Shown: positions 34,733-46,100 of the stretch, piece by piece | How positions within the stretch are numbered: the first letter of the stretch is position 1 | Layout of the letters: every line of letters starts with the position of its first letter | Source of the DNA: Pyrus communis | Taxonomy: Eukaryota; Streptophyta; Magnoliopsida; Rosales; Rosaceae | DNA length: 64,000 nucleotides | Reading direction: 5' to 3' | Assembly: GCF_963583255.1 (NCBI RefSeq) | Contig: NC_084819.1 | Span: 16,957,616-17,021,615 of the forward strand | Notes under the pieces: model-generated | Told to the model about the DNA's origin: nothing | The model's database searches: none | What the model saw: the letters and a program-made list of their open reading frames with translations, nothing else | Made by a program: the position numbers and the translations under genes

Positions 34733-35400
34733 GCCAAGTACAAGAAAATGTCCATTTCCAGCTAAGTAGGTCTTATTCATACACAAAATTTCTCTCTCTA
34801 AACCCAACTTATAAATTTTTTACTTTGAAATCTCTATTATATCCCACACATTCAAAATGGATTTAGAAAGAAAAAGAAGAAAACGAAAAAGAAACCCAGC
34901 CAAAGTCACCTCTGGCATTCACCCTTACCTCTCCAAACCCAAAGACACCAATGTTCTTCATACCCTCACCAACCACCTAGCCACGCCACTTGCACCTCTC
35001 CTACCACCCACAATCAAAAGACCCAAATTCTATCCCATCATAACATAGAAACAATACTTCAACACCATAATGATAAATCAATTCAGAGATATCATCTAAT
35101 TAAGTCTTTTTTTTTTTTAATCTCAGACCATTAAAAACTAATTCGATGAGTATGTGTGCAGAATCCTAGTACTTCATTCTTTATTTTCATAAAAATTCAC
35201 CTATCTTGTGATAAACCAATTTGAGGTTGAAACTCATAAAATCATTCTAGGAAATGACAAAGGGTTTCGTCGGTCAAGGGTTTGAGAGAGGGGGTGTTTT
35301 CATGGAGGGGTGGGGATGGGGTAATCAGACGTATTTTCACTAATGGACAACTTTTGGCTTTTTCTTTCTAAATTCATTTAAAGGTCAATGTCGATGGCGC
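34733..35400. repeat. First copy of a 0.7-kb dispersed direct repeat
   Basis: Shares with 36070-36790 the blocks TTCCAGCTAA-TAGGTCTTAT, TTTAGAAAGAAAAAGAA, GACAAAGGGTTTCGTCGG and TTTTGGCTTTTTCTTT, in order. It contains a 63-codon ORF (34857-35048, starting MDLERKRRKRKRNPAK) that is out of frame in the other copy. The identity of the repeat is unknown; LTR-like ends are not evident. Confidence 0.7.
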
Positions 35401-36069
35401 ATTGATAGGATTTTTAATACCTGCTCAAAGGGTGTTAAAATTGCATAAAATACTTGCAAGAGTACAAGGTAATCGAAGTATAGTCGGCTTTAACAAAGTC
35501 GTTCTCGACAAGGATTAAATGAATAATTTATATAAAAACCAAATCTTAATTAATTATTTGAAAACAAAGTTTGGAAAATGTTGATTTTGTGACTTAAGAT
35601 AATAAAAATGAATTTAACAAAAACAAGTTAAAAGATTCAACAAAAGGAAAATAATTAAAAGAAAACGGTTTTGAAAATCAATTTAAAAAAACACTAGAGT
35701 TCTGCCATCACCTTAACAATCTTACGTTGTTCTGCCAATTACTTATGAATTATATATGCATATTTTGAAGGTTAGGTTTTCCTAAAGTATGCTCTACTTG
35801 GGCTCCCAATCTAGCACGTATATCAAAGCAATCCATCTGTGAATTCAGATCAATCTAAATATGCAAGACTCATTAAGCTTTATAAAAACTCTTTGAAAAA
35901 TCATGCAACCCTTAAGACGTGGTATTCATGCTAAATGAAATTACTATTATTAACCATAAGAAGTCTTCGTCAATATCAGGACCGACTTTCAACCAAAATT
36001 ATGCTATGTACTATGTTCCTTTTAAGTTTAATGAGATCTCCTATCGTTTCCGTAAAAAAATAAGTATTA
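35401..36069. other. Spacer between the two direct repeats
   Basis: AT-rich. It begins with a dispersed-repeat-like stretch (ACTTGCAAGAGTACAAGGTA, CGACAAGGATTAAATGA). No coding or retroelement protein signature is seen. Confidence 0.4.
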
Positions 36070-36790
36070 GAAAAATTTCACTTCCAGCTAATTAGGTCTT
36101 ATTGATAACTGAATTAATCAAAGATTAGGAATGGCATTCGGACCCAAACTTTCTCTTTCTATATCTAACCTGTAACTTTTTATTTTGAAATCTTTGTTTT
36201 ATCCCAGATACATAATGGGTTTAGAAAGAAAAAGAAACAAAACGAAAAAGAAACCCCGCCAAGGTTACCTCCGACATCCACCCCTACCTCTCCAAACACA
36301 TAGACACCCAATGTTCTTCGCCCCTCCCCAGCCACCCAGCCACACCACTTGCATCTCTCTTACCACCCACAATCTAAGACCCAAATCTCATCGCACCGTA
36401 ATATAGAGATATCATCTAATTAGATGATATAATCTAAGACCCAATTAGGTCTTATTGCAATACTTCAACGCTATAATAATAAATCGATTAAGAGATATCA
36501 TCTAATTAAGTCAATTTCTTTAATCTCAATCATTAAAATTAATTCAATGAGTATGTATGTAGGATCCTAGTTCTTCTTTCTTCATTTTCACAAAAAAAAA
36601 ATGACTATTTTGTGATCAACCAATTTGAGGTTGAAACTCATAAATCATTCAATAGGAATGACAAGGGTTTCGTCGGTCAGGGGTTTGAGAGAGGGGGTGC
36701 TTTTGTGGAGGGGTGAGGATGAAGTAATCAGACGTACTTTCACTAATCGACAGTTTTTTGGCTTTTTCTTTTTAAACCTATTTAGTATAT
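36070..36790. repeat. Second copy of the 0.7-kb dispersed direct repeat
   Basis: In-order match to 34733-35400 (see there) with indels and a frame-shifted version of the small ORF (MGLERKRNKTKKKP at 36215). It contains an extra short repeat of ATATCATCTAATTA near 36408-36430. Confidence 0.7.
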
Positions 36791-36949
36791 GGGGTATAAT
36801 ATAAATTTCAAAATAAAAAAAAAATTATAAGTTGAATTTATAAAGAGAAATGTTGGGTTCGAATAAAGTTTCACTGAGGGTATTAATCATATACAACTAA
36901 GGTGGACTAGCATTACCTATTGCATAAGGTTAACACCTTTAATTGAAAC

Positions 36950-37696
36950 TAAGGTTCTAAAAGACGCTAGGCGTTAGTCAGACAGCGAGCTGAGGCCTAG
37001 CGCCTAGGCGGACTAGGAAGATTTAACTAAATCCATTATATTTCATGTAAATAAGTGTATGTTTATACTTAAAATATATATAATTTCATCATAAACTATA
37101 AAATAGAATGACACATATATTATGAAGTATTGGAACATAATGAAAACATGGGAAACAAGCATATAATGTGTGCTCATTTAAGTATTTAACAAGTCTCTTA
37201 CAATTTATTGAAAGAAATAAAATGTAAAATGAAAGTTATATATTTTCTGCTTAAGTGAGTCGCAACCTAGGCGGGTCTAAACGGGCTAGGCTGTGACATC
37301 CCACATCGCCCAGGGGAGTGATCCTTATATGTATATTCTCATCCTTACCTAGCACGAGGCCTTTTGGGAGCTCACTGGCTTCAGGTTCCATTGGAACTCC
37401 GAAGTTAAGTGAGTAGCACGCGAGAGCATTCCCAGGATGGGTGACCCGTCGGGAAGTTCTCGTGTGAGTTCCCAGAAACAAAACCGTGAGGGCATGGTCG
37501 GGGCCCAAAGCGGACAATATCGTGCTACGGTGGTGGAGCGGGCCTGGGAAGTGGTCCCTCCCGGGCCAGGATGTGACATAGGCGGTCTAGGCAAACGCCT
37601 CAACAGGTATGTGTGCCCTTACCTTTCTTAATTTTCATACGTTTAGGCATTAATTGGGGCGGTAACCAGCCACCTAGCGCCATTTTTAGAACAGTG
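36950..37696. mobile_element. hAT-like element split by a Cassandra solo LTR
   Basis: Ends TAAGGTTCTAAAAGACGCTA and (inverted) CACTGTTCTAAAAATGG match the family seen at 14116 and 53232. Flanks ATTGAAAC and ATGAAAAC form an imperfect 8-bp duplication. Without the 287-bp LTR and its 5-bp duplication the element is about 455 bp, close to the 494-bp copy at 53232. It is non-coding. Confidence 0.7.
37292..37578 (+). mobile_element. Cassandra TRIM solo LTR
   Basis: Starts TGTGACATCCCACATCGCC and ends CCAGGATGTGACA. The flanking direct repeat is TAGGC (37287-37291, 37579-37583). The 5S-derived part (AACTCCGAAGTTAAGTGAG, AGGATGGGTGACCCG, GGGAAGTTCTCGTGTGAG) is well kept, including A-box- and C-box-like pol III promoter segments. 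It interrupts the surrounding hAT-like element. Confidence 0.92.
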
Positions 37697-38160
37697 ATGA
37701 AAACACATCAAATTCAGATTGAAAATATATGCATGCCTTTCAGATTGGAAAGATGGACTGGCGTTGCTCGTGGCCTTCAAATTTGTATTACTTTGACTCA
37801 TGCACTGCCCATTTTATTGTCTTTTCAACTTTCGACTAATTTCCAAATTAAGAAAATGAAAGGTGTTTGAAAGACATTTTAACTCAAATATAAAGCACCA
37901 ACATTATACTACTGACACAAAACGCTACAGAAATAATATATTCATACCATAAAATTTGCTCCTCCTCAAACAGGTTTAAGCCCTTATAGTTTCAATGGAC
38001 TCCATATTCATCAATGTTTAGAAGCTAGTACGGGAGGATATATAATCTGCCACTAGACACACCACCTGTATAGTTGCATTGTAGATGACATGGCATATGT
38101 ATCACACCGACGTGGGTCCAAAATATGACGGATTCATGCAACGTAAGATGGCTACCCATA

Positions 38161-38804
38161 TGTCACATCCCGGTCCCAGGGGGACCACTTTCCGGATCCG
38201 CTCCACCACCGTAGCACGATATTGTCCGTTTTGGGTCCCGACCACGCCCTCAAGGTTTTGTTTCTGGGAACTCACACGAGAACTTCCCAATGGGTCACCC
38301 ATCCTGGGAGTGCTCTCATGCGCTACTCGCTTAACTTCGGAGTTCCCATGGAACCCGAAGCCAGTGAGCTCCCAAAAAGCCTCGTGCTAGGTAGGGATGA
38401 GAATATACATATAAGGATCACTTCCCTGAGCGATGTGGGATGTCACAATCCACCCCCCTTAGGGGCCCGACGTCCTCGTCGGCACACACACGACCAAGGT
38501 TAGGCTCTGATACCAAATTGTCACATCCCGGCCCAAGGGGGACCACTTCTCGGGCCCGCTCCACCACCGTAGCACGATATTGTCCGCTTTGGGTCCCGAC
38601 CACGCCCTCACGGTTTTGTTTCTGGGAACTCACACGAGAACTTCCCAATGGGTCACCCATCCTGGGAGTGCTCTCGTGCGCTACTCGCTTAACTTCGGAG
38701 TTCCCATGGAACCTGAAGCCAGTGAGCTCCCAAAAAGCCTCGTGCTAGGTAGGGATGAGAATATACATATAAGGATCACTCCCTGGACGATGTGGGATGT
38801 GACA
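38161..38804 (-). mobile_element. Complete Cassandra TRIM retrotransposon
   Basis: Two LTRs, 38519-38804 (5' LTR on the minus strand) and 38161-38447 (3' LTR), are nearly identical and enclose a 71-bp interior. Next to the 5' LTR the minus strand reads TTGGTATCAGAGCC, the primer binding site for initiator tRNA-Met. Next to the 3' LTR it reads CCTAAGGGGGGTGGA, a polypurine tract. The element is flanked by a perfect 5-bp duplication CCATA (38156-38160, 38805-38809). No protein is encoded, as for all TRIMs, so movement depends on enzymes of other retrotransposons. Each LTR has the 5S rRNA-derived block. The high LTR similarity implies recent insertion. Confidence 0.95.
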
Positions 38805-38809
38805 CCATA

Positions 38810-40129
38810 TGTGACGTGGAATAGGGTTTCAGTGGCCCAGCAATGTCGATATTTTATTTTGTCTAGTTGGCTAATAAACAACGATCACGTTTTTCTCACT
38901 CCAGATGATCACATCAGAATTAGGTATCCACTGCATCAAAGATTGTTGTCGGTCTTTCGTCCACGAGGTGTACCTATACAGCTGAATTAGAACATTATTG
39001 GCCCAAAAAGTGGCATTTTTCCATTAACCACGTCGGATAATCCGTATGTTCATGCAAGATTAGTTAATCAGTATAAGAGCGGGAAAGAGGGCTGGGAATT
39101 AACTTGGGAATTGGAATGTAGGGATGAGGATGAATGGGAGAGAATGATGTGTTCATTCAAAAAGTGTGGGATATGTTTAGGTGATCAACTTTCACATTTT
39201 AGGTTGCTTTAGGCTGCGTGCTAGAAATGTCTTTGTGAGTCTTTCCGGTTCCCAAAATAGGTGGATAATCATAGTTTGCTGTCAGTTGTTCTTATTTTTT
39301 TTAAATGAAAAAGAAAAGTGTAGTTCTTTTCTTATCAAACTATGATTTTTCAAGAATATGAAACTAAAAGCGAAATTTTAAGAGCTCAATATAGTAGTTT
39401 CACTTTTTGGTTGTTTATTTTTTTTAAAATTGAAAGTAGTTATCAAATGAGTTGTCACTTTTTCAATTTTTTTTTATTAAATTAAGACAGTGTTATGAAA
39501 GGCTGTTGATTTCTTTGTTGTTAAATATTTTCATTACAAGCTGAAAGTAGTTATTAAAAAATTACCAAACTAAAAGTAGTTACCAGTACAATAAGAAAAT
39601 CAACAATTTTTTATTTAAAAATAAAATAAAAGTAGTTGCCAAATTCGTCTTAATACAACAAGAAAAAATATATATTTTTAAATAGTTTTGACGTGTCTAA
39701 ACCAATGACATGTTTTTCTCAACATTAAAAGAAAAAAAAATTAAAAAATCAACAATATATGGCAGTCAATAAATAATACGGACACTTTGGTTTATCTAGC
39801 ACAGATGAGGTTTTGGATTTAACTAGTACTAGTTTTTCTGCACGCACCTTGTACCTGAGAAAGGCATTTTCTACATAACGGCGTGCTACGCACAGAATAC
39901 AAAGTTTTTTTTACCCTTTTGCGTTTGTATTCTGCATGCATTAGTTTCATATGTCCATAATTTTCCTTATTTTGGTAGTAAAAATGAATTGTCATGAGAT
40001 AGACAAACTGTTAAAGAAAAGATAACAAATATAAATATATTGCAGAAAATTTCCAAACAGTAATTGTACCTTTACATTATAGGAAACAACTCTTGAGTAA
40101 CTGCGAAAACTGAAATGCATGAAATCTCA
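38810..40129. other. Intergenic, no gene recognised
   Basis: AT-rich. Repeated phrases such as AAAAGTAGTTACCA / AAAGTAGTTGCCAAA near 39490-39640 suggest low-complexity duplication. No coding evidence. Confidence 0.5.
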
Positions 40130-41029
40130 TCAACCAAAACCAGGAGGCACATCACTACCATCAGATGCTCGTTTGTGCTCCATTTCCGTAAGACATGCCA
40201 GGTGCCAGTCTGTTATCGTCGGGAGCCAGGCTATCCTGCAACCAAACAAAGAAGGCAAACAATGGTTAAGGGGATGTAATTAAAAGTGGCTTCCAGACTA
40301 CTGGATCAGTAACATTTGGAAAGATGTTAGGGTAGAGGAACTATAATGTTGGCATGAAATGAAACCTTTCTCATATGACCAATAAAGTACATTACACATA
40401 TCATATGTGTAATTCTGCAGCAACTCTCTAAAGGCCCCATCATTGTTCGTAATTCTGGAAAGAAAGAAGAAAATAAGGATGGTGATTTAAGTACTCACCA
40501 ATTCAAAAATGGACCTTCAGAAAATTTAGATGGTGATTGAAGCCTCGAAGAGCTATATTCTTCTCTACCTACTCATGCACGGGAACATCCCTCCTGGAAT
40601 TTCCAGAAGGCATCCTCAGGACCTCATCCACGGGAACAACACTTAGAACCCTGGCGCTGGAATTTCCGTAAGGCATATAAATTAATAAAGTTTAAGTTTT
40701 TCAGTTAAAACAATTGCTCAAACAATCACTTTTTAAAATTAAGTGTGTCTTCATATTTTCTACATAAACAATCACTTGCACTTGCAATTTAAAATAAATA
40801 AACAAAAAAGGGATAGAGTTCGTGAAAATTCGAGAGACCTAGGATAAGGGAACATATCAAAAAGATAGTATTTGGGCTTGGAGGTATCAATTTCATCGGG
40901 GGTTCGAAAAAGTCTGATATCCTCCCAATGACGCTGCCATTTGAGGTTGATTTCGTGGAAAGGATAGGGCCTAATCACCGGTTGCTGCTTCGGTTTCTGC
41001 TCCACCACTCCATTGGCTTTCTCGGCCAT
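40130..41029 (-). CDS. Possible chimeric mini-gene with leucyl-tRNA synthetase N-terminal segment
   Basis: The minus-strand exon 41029-40839 begins ATG ([14 protein letters not shown]) and contains [20 protein letters not shown] then [15 protein letters not shown] and DMFPYP. That is the N-terminal region of bacterial-type (organellar) leucyl-tRNA synthetase up to the conserved exon edge before SGAGLHVGHP. The rest of the enzyme, including catalytic motifs, is absent downstream. A second exon-like block, 40235-40130, follows a good TTGCAG acceptor. In the phase left by exon 1 it reads [20 protein letters not shown], then [13 protein letters not shown] and TGA. Direct splicing gives an in-frame 98-aa chimera. 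It could be a real novel gene or simply a truncated duplicate; aminoacylation activity is excluded. Confidence 0.4.
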
Positions 41030-41560
41030 CGAGTTTACGATTACGGCGCTATTTCAAATTCGTACGGTAAAGCCGACAGAACAACGGAAAAATTGGATTA
41101 ACATAATCAATAGTTCATTGGAAGCTGAAATTAAAGCCCATGATAGGGATAAACATGAAATCTATAGGGATCTTCAATTTTTTTTTTTTTTTTAAATGAG
41201 GATAGGTGTGTGGCTCATTCATGTTGGCCTTCAACGATCTAAATTGTTTATTTTTTAAATTGTATTTCATAAATCATTCTTGAAATATTAGTTAAATTGG
41301 AAATGTTTTAGGTAGCTAATTGAGTTAAAAATTTGATACGAACACTATGTTCTAAAAACATTGAATTTCATCATGAGAATCAAATGACTAAATGGTTTCG
41401 GACCGATTTGAGTTTTTGTAAGGATAATCTATGAATATAGATTTAAAAATAGACAACTTGGATTTGTTGGGGAGTATGCCTCACAACTAGTCCCTATATT
41501 TGCAAAAATATAGAGATCCCTTTAGATAAACAACATGTATATGTCTATACTAGAGGCCCT
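41030..41560. other. Intergenic, no gene recognised
   Basis: AT-rich with a poly-T tract (41178-41194). Nothing supports a gene. Confidence 0.5.
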
Positions 41561-42076
41561 TAGAGCAAGCCCAGCGTTGGCTTTGCCTCGGGGGACAGTG
41601 GAGAAAACAAGGGCCGGTGGGCGGGCTCCAGCATGGGCTAGCCCTACCGAAGGTGGAGGCCTGAGCTCCGGGCTCGTGGCGAATTGCCAGCCCGAGAGCC
41701 TGATGGCTATGTGACGTCAGGCTGACGTCAGGGAATATTAAATTTTTTTTGTGTCAGGCGCGTGCACCCCACTCGCGCGTGGGGGCGCGTCGCCGACACA
41801 AAAATCAGAAGAAAAAAAAAGTTTGTCAGTTACCGTTGGGAAGCCACGTGGCTTCCCACGGTCCGTTAGATCTCAACGGTTACTTAATTTGGACCGTTCG
41901 ATCTCAACGGTAAAAAAAAAAAATTCAAATTTAATATCCATCGTTCGATCTGAGATCAACGGTGGATATTAATATTCTTTATAAATAAAAAAATAAATGA
42001 AAAAATAGTTTTAAAATTAAGAAAAGTTATCGTTGTGACACGTGGCACAATCTGGAGTGTTGGAATTCAAATTTTT

Positions 42077-42418
42077 TTATATACAACAGCAGAGATTAAT
42101 TAATTGAATAAAAATTAAAAAAAAAATGGTAAAAAATTCAAAATAATCATCCAAGAGTTCCATACCTCGTCGTTGCCTGCTTCTATCAAGGTTTCCGGAA
42201 CGACTGGGCCTGCAGATCTGAGCCGCAGCTTGGATGACTAGACGGGAATGTGAGGTTCTGCCCATTCTTACTTCGTCATCTCTCCTTTGACGCTCCTCAT
42301 CCTCTTCCCTCTCATTTCTTGCCCCCTGGTGATTGAACATTGCTTCTGATTCGTTAAACAATTCTTCCTCTTCCTGATTGAATTCCCACATCATCCTTGA
42401 GGAAGCAGAAGAAGACAT
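42077..42418 (-). pseudogene. Truncated HARBI1-like transposase N-terminus
   Basis: The frame starts MSSSASSRMMWEFNQEEEEL, then an acidic/Arg-rich stretch (EREEDEERQRRDDEVRMGR) and RSGNLDRSRQRRGMELLDDY. This is like the N-terminus of plant Harbinger/ALP1-like nucleases before the DDE domain. After LDDYF the frame runs into an AT-rich hydrophobic tail with no DDE motifs, so the gene is cut off by internal deletion. Confidence 0.6.
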
Positions 42419-42577
42419 TCTAAGAAAGAAACAGAAACTATGAATAATGATACAGATTTTTGTGAATAAGGAAGCAGAAACTATGAATAATGATACAGAT
42501 CTTGAGAAAATTGGTGTGAGATTTGTGAGGATGGATGGTGGATTATATAGAGGATTCAGAAAGGATTAGGTTGTACA

Positions 42578-42970
42578 TAATGCCACGTGGCATGCCGTCA
42601 TTCATTACAAATATGATGGAAATCTATCCTCAAAGATTGTGAACAGATTATGACACGTGGCATGCCGTCATTCGTTAAAAATCTGATGGAAATCTATCCT
42701 CAAAGATTGTGAACAGATTATGACACGTGGCGCGACGTGATTGGTATAATCTTATCAGAAATCCATCACCAATAATTGTATTTTCAAATAATGACACGTG
42801 GCATAACGAGTATGATTAAAAAATTTATCGGAAATTCATCCCCAATAATTTTCTTTTCGGATTTTATGACAAGTGGCGTAACGACAACGATTAAAAATCT
42901 TATCCGAAATTACAAATAAAATTATTTTGTATTATTTAATAATACTTCGGATAATGACACGTGGCGCAAC
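42578..42970. repeat. Tandem array of about 70-bp units bearing ACGTGGC motifs
   Basis: Six spaced copies of TGACACGTGGC or close variants, near 42578, 42651, 42721, 42792, 42868 (CAAGTGGC) and 42956. Each is followed by related sequence (AAATCTGATGGAAATCTATC or similar). The first two full units are nearly identical. CACGTGGC is the plant G-box/ABRE core. Confidence 0.8.
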
Positions 42971-43186
42971 GAGAACGATTAAAAATCTTATCCGATATTA
43001 CAATTAAAATTATTTTGTATTATTATATAAATAAATAAAATACTAATATTTTATTGCCTATTGCCAGAGCTAATGAAGTGTAACGGTGGAGATGCAAATT
43101 CTATTGCCAGGGCTATTTACTGTTCATTAGGTGGATTGAATAGTGCATTACCTGGGGGGAGGGCTCCAATGTTGGAGTTGCTCTTA

Positions 43187-46100
43187 AGTGAAGGGGTCTT
43201 TTTTTTTATTGAACATATGAATTAGTTGTAGGCTTCACACCACATCAAACTTAAACAATTTGAATTGTCTATTTTTCAAGTTGCATTTTTTAGATCATCT
43301 TTGAAAAATATTAGCCAAATAAAAAATATTTAGGATATTAATTCAAAGAAATTGACGAGCACCTTGTTCTATAAAAACAATAAACGATCCAGCTTTTTTT
43401 TTTTTTAGTACATCGATATTTTTATACTAAGGTGAGGGGGGGTTTAGTACAACCTAATTTGGTATCGAATTCGTCATCCACGATATTCAAATCTAAGATT
43501 TTTTACTTTCAAACAAAATAAAATATCATCAAATTATAATGCTGAATGGTAATAATCCAGCTTCTTCGCTCCAAAGCTTTGGGCTCAAAGATTCAGAATG
43601 AATTTCATTCCTGCACGGATAATCTGAGTGTAAAAATCTCCACACACTTGTTCCAATCAGATGGCGATGGGACCTGTGGGTACCCATATCCACTCATGTC
43701 ACATACATGTCAAAACTTAAAAGAAGAAAAATCACACCCAGTAGGCCCACCCTCTAAGGCCGACTCACTCAACTGGTCCCAACCAACCCCCAACCCCCAA
43801 TACATCCCCGGTCTTCCCAAGGGGCCCAAACTCTCTCCACACCCTCAAATCCTCCAGGTCAAGTCATGGCCCATGCGGCCATACCACAATCCTAACTCAC
43901 GTGTCACGTGTCGCTCTCACGTGTCATGAATTAATTGGAAGTGCATTACTCAATTTATTTATATTATTATTTCATGTTCATAATGTATTACAGGCCACTA
44001 GAATGTTTGCACGTGCAAATTTCAAAATTAAGATATTTCTCCCAGGCTCCAAAACCAACGCTCCAAGCCTTCCAGGCACAAAACATTGAAAAGTCCTCTT
44101 CGGGGACAAAGCTCCCACACCATCATGGACAGAAGACGATATTCTCTTGTCTCAATCTCTCTCTTCTTTTTATTCGTTTTATTTGAAAGATTATAATTAA
44201 ACCACTTTAATATTTTGTATCGATTCTTTTATATAATAAAAAAAAAAGATAAAAAGATAAATATAAGAGGAAGAGAGGGAAAAAGATGAGAATATGAAAG
44301 AAGAGAATTTTACTCTTACGATGATGGTAATACAAATTGGCACCAAATAATATGTCAAAATATTTACTTTTCTTTTTCTGACCCATGTTTATGGCATGGT
44401 TATTTTGAGAATTTTACTTGAAAACCAAACCCTTAGGCCTTAAGGATATGCTAAGGTAGTCGACATTGATACATTAAGAACTGAAATTCGAATTTGAGTG
44501 CAAGAAAATAATGCGCACTATCTTATCCTTATGAATTGGCCCAATTCATCTAAGGACATCACATCTCAATTTATAAATGGACCTATTTGAACGATCATTA
44601 GTTTCGAGTTCAAAACTAGTTGTTTTACTACTTTAAGCTACACTGAGGGGAGAGGGAGCATTTGAACCCCGGGGGGGGGAGGGGGGGGGATGACATAATG
44701 AGTTGAAAATGAAGAACTTATTCACCAAGACAATACAACTCCTGTTGTTTACGATTTTTTTTAATCATTAATTTTACAACCAAGGCTAACCTCAAATTCA
44801 TATCACCAGCAATGACTGGTATCATTTCATCGACCAAATTTTTGTCTATTTGATTGTACCACGTTGATACAATCTTTGATGCAATACAATTGTTATGTCT
44901 AAAATTTTGTGAATCGGTGACAGGTTTAGAATGCATAATAAATTTTGTAGATTGCCAGTAACAGCACAATTGCTACATATAACATTTTGTAAATCCATAA
45001 AAATCGAATAACATTTTCAAATATTCATGTAAGCGAATATATGAGAATTGGATTTTCATTCCTTTTAACTTTGAATAAGTCTTAGTCCACCATATCATAT
45101 TGTATTATATTCACTTGAATAGGTGAATTAGGTGAACCAAGTAATATCTAAACACAAATAAATTCCATCTAACAACTACAAAAACAAGACTTTGGAAACA
45201 AACTCAAGTGTCAAGAAATATCACAATCCCTAATATCCAATGGCCGCCCTCTCCTTATCAAGGTGTAAAGATTGACATTTAAAATCAAAATAGACACATT
45301 TTATTTTTAGGTCAATAAAATAGACACATTTGAGTTCATACAAATTTAAAGAAATATCAACACCGACGTCCCATACACAAAAATACTCCCACTTACTTCA
45401 TAAGAAAATTCAAAGTTGTCTTTTTCATTCATTTATTAAATACTATGATAAATAGATTTGAAAAAAGCAATGGATAAAAAAGATGGAAGAGGATCCTCTC
45501 CGGATCCACTTTGTGGGAATTATAGGGATCCCTATATTTTAGTCGTTCATCGTATATCATACAGTTAATTTTTGTCATGTACTATTTGTGTTTAATTTTA
45601 AATAAAAAAAGTCAAATGATTTCTAACCGCATGATGCATGATGAATGACTAATATGTGAGGATCCCTAGGATCCCCATAATTTAGATCCGGATGAGATCC
45701 AAATCCAAAAAAAAGTAGTCCTAACTCCCAACTTCTTTTCAAATTTTTATACAACTAATATCAAGGGAGCGGAGCCACTAGTAGTATATCTACTAATGTA
45801 ATTAAGACAGATTCTCGTTGACAGTGTGTTCGATATTAAACAATTATGCTGATCTATTATGTGATTTTACACAACTCTTCACGCATAAATATTTTTAATT
45901 ATTTTTAGTTTTAATTGTAACCCCTTGTAGCTTTCATTGTAATTCTTTTTTTAACAGAATGATATTTTAAATTATTCTACTTTGCAAAAATGAGAATTTG
46001 AACACGAATAGTCTCAAATACTGTAAACCGACTGGCCTAACTCTCATGAATAGGACATATCAACTTCCCATCCAAGCGCGAGCCGAGCCGAGCCGAACAA

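Larger units (their letters stand above)
41563..43183. mobile_element. PIF/Harbinger-type element, 1.6 kb, TTA TSD
   Basis: Terminal inverted repeats GAGCAAGCCCAGCGTTGG and (inverted right end) GAGCAACTCCAACATTGG are flanked by TTA on both sides (41560-41562, 43184-43186), the usual Harbinger target. It contains a short reverse-strand ORF resembling a Harbinger transposase N-terminus, a 22-bp perfect palindrome (41837-41858) centred on CACGTG, and a tandem array with ACACGTGGC motifs. The DDE transposase body is missing, so it is non-autonomous. Confidence 0.8.

Noticed and set aside
38102..38748. Overlapping open frames of 66-136 codons on both strands at 37.3-39.0 kb
   Set aside because: They lie in Cassandra LTRs, which are GC-rich and derived partly from 5S rRNA; the same frames repeat in every LTR copy and encode no protein.
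43546..43929. 127-codon Pro-rich frame
   Set aside because: No recognisable domain, no supporting splice or promoter structure; kept only as a note in the intergenic entry.
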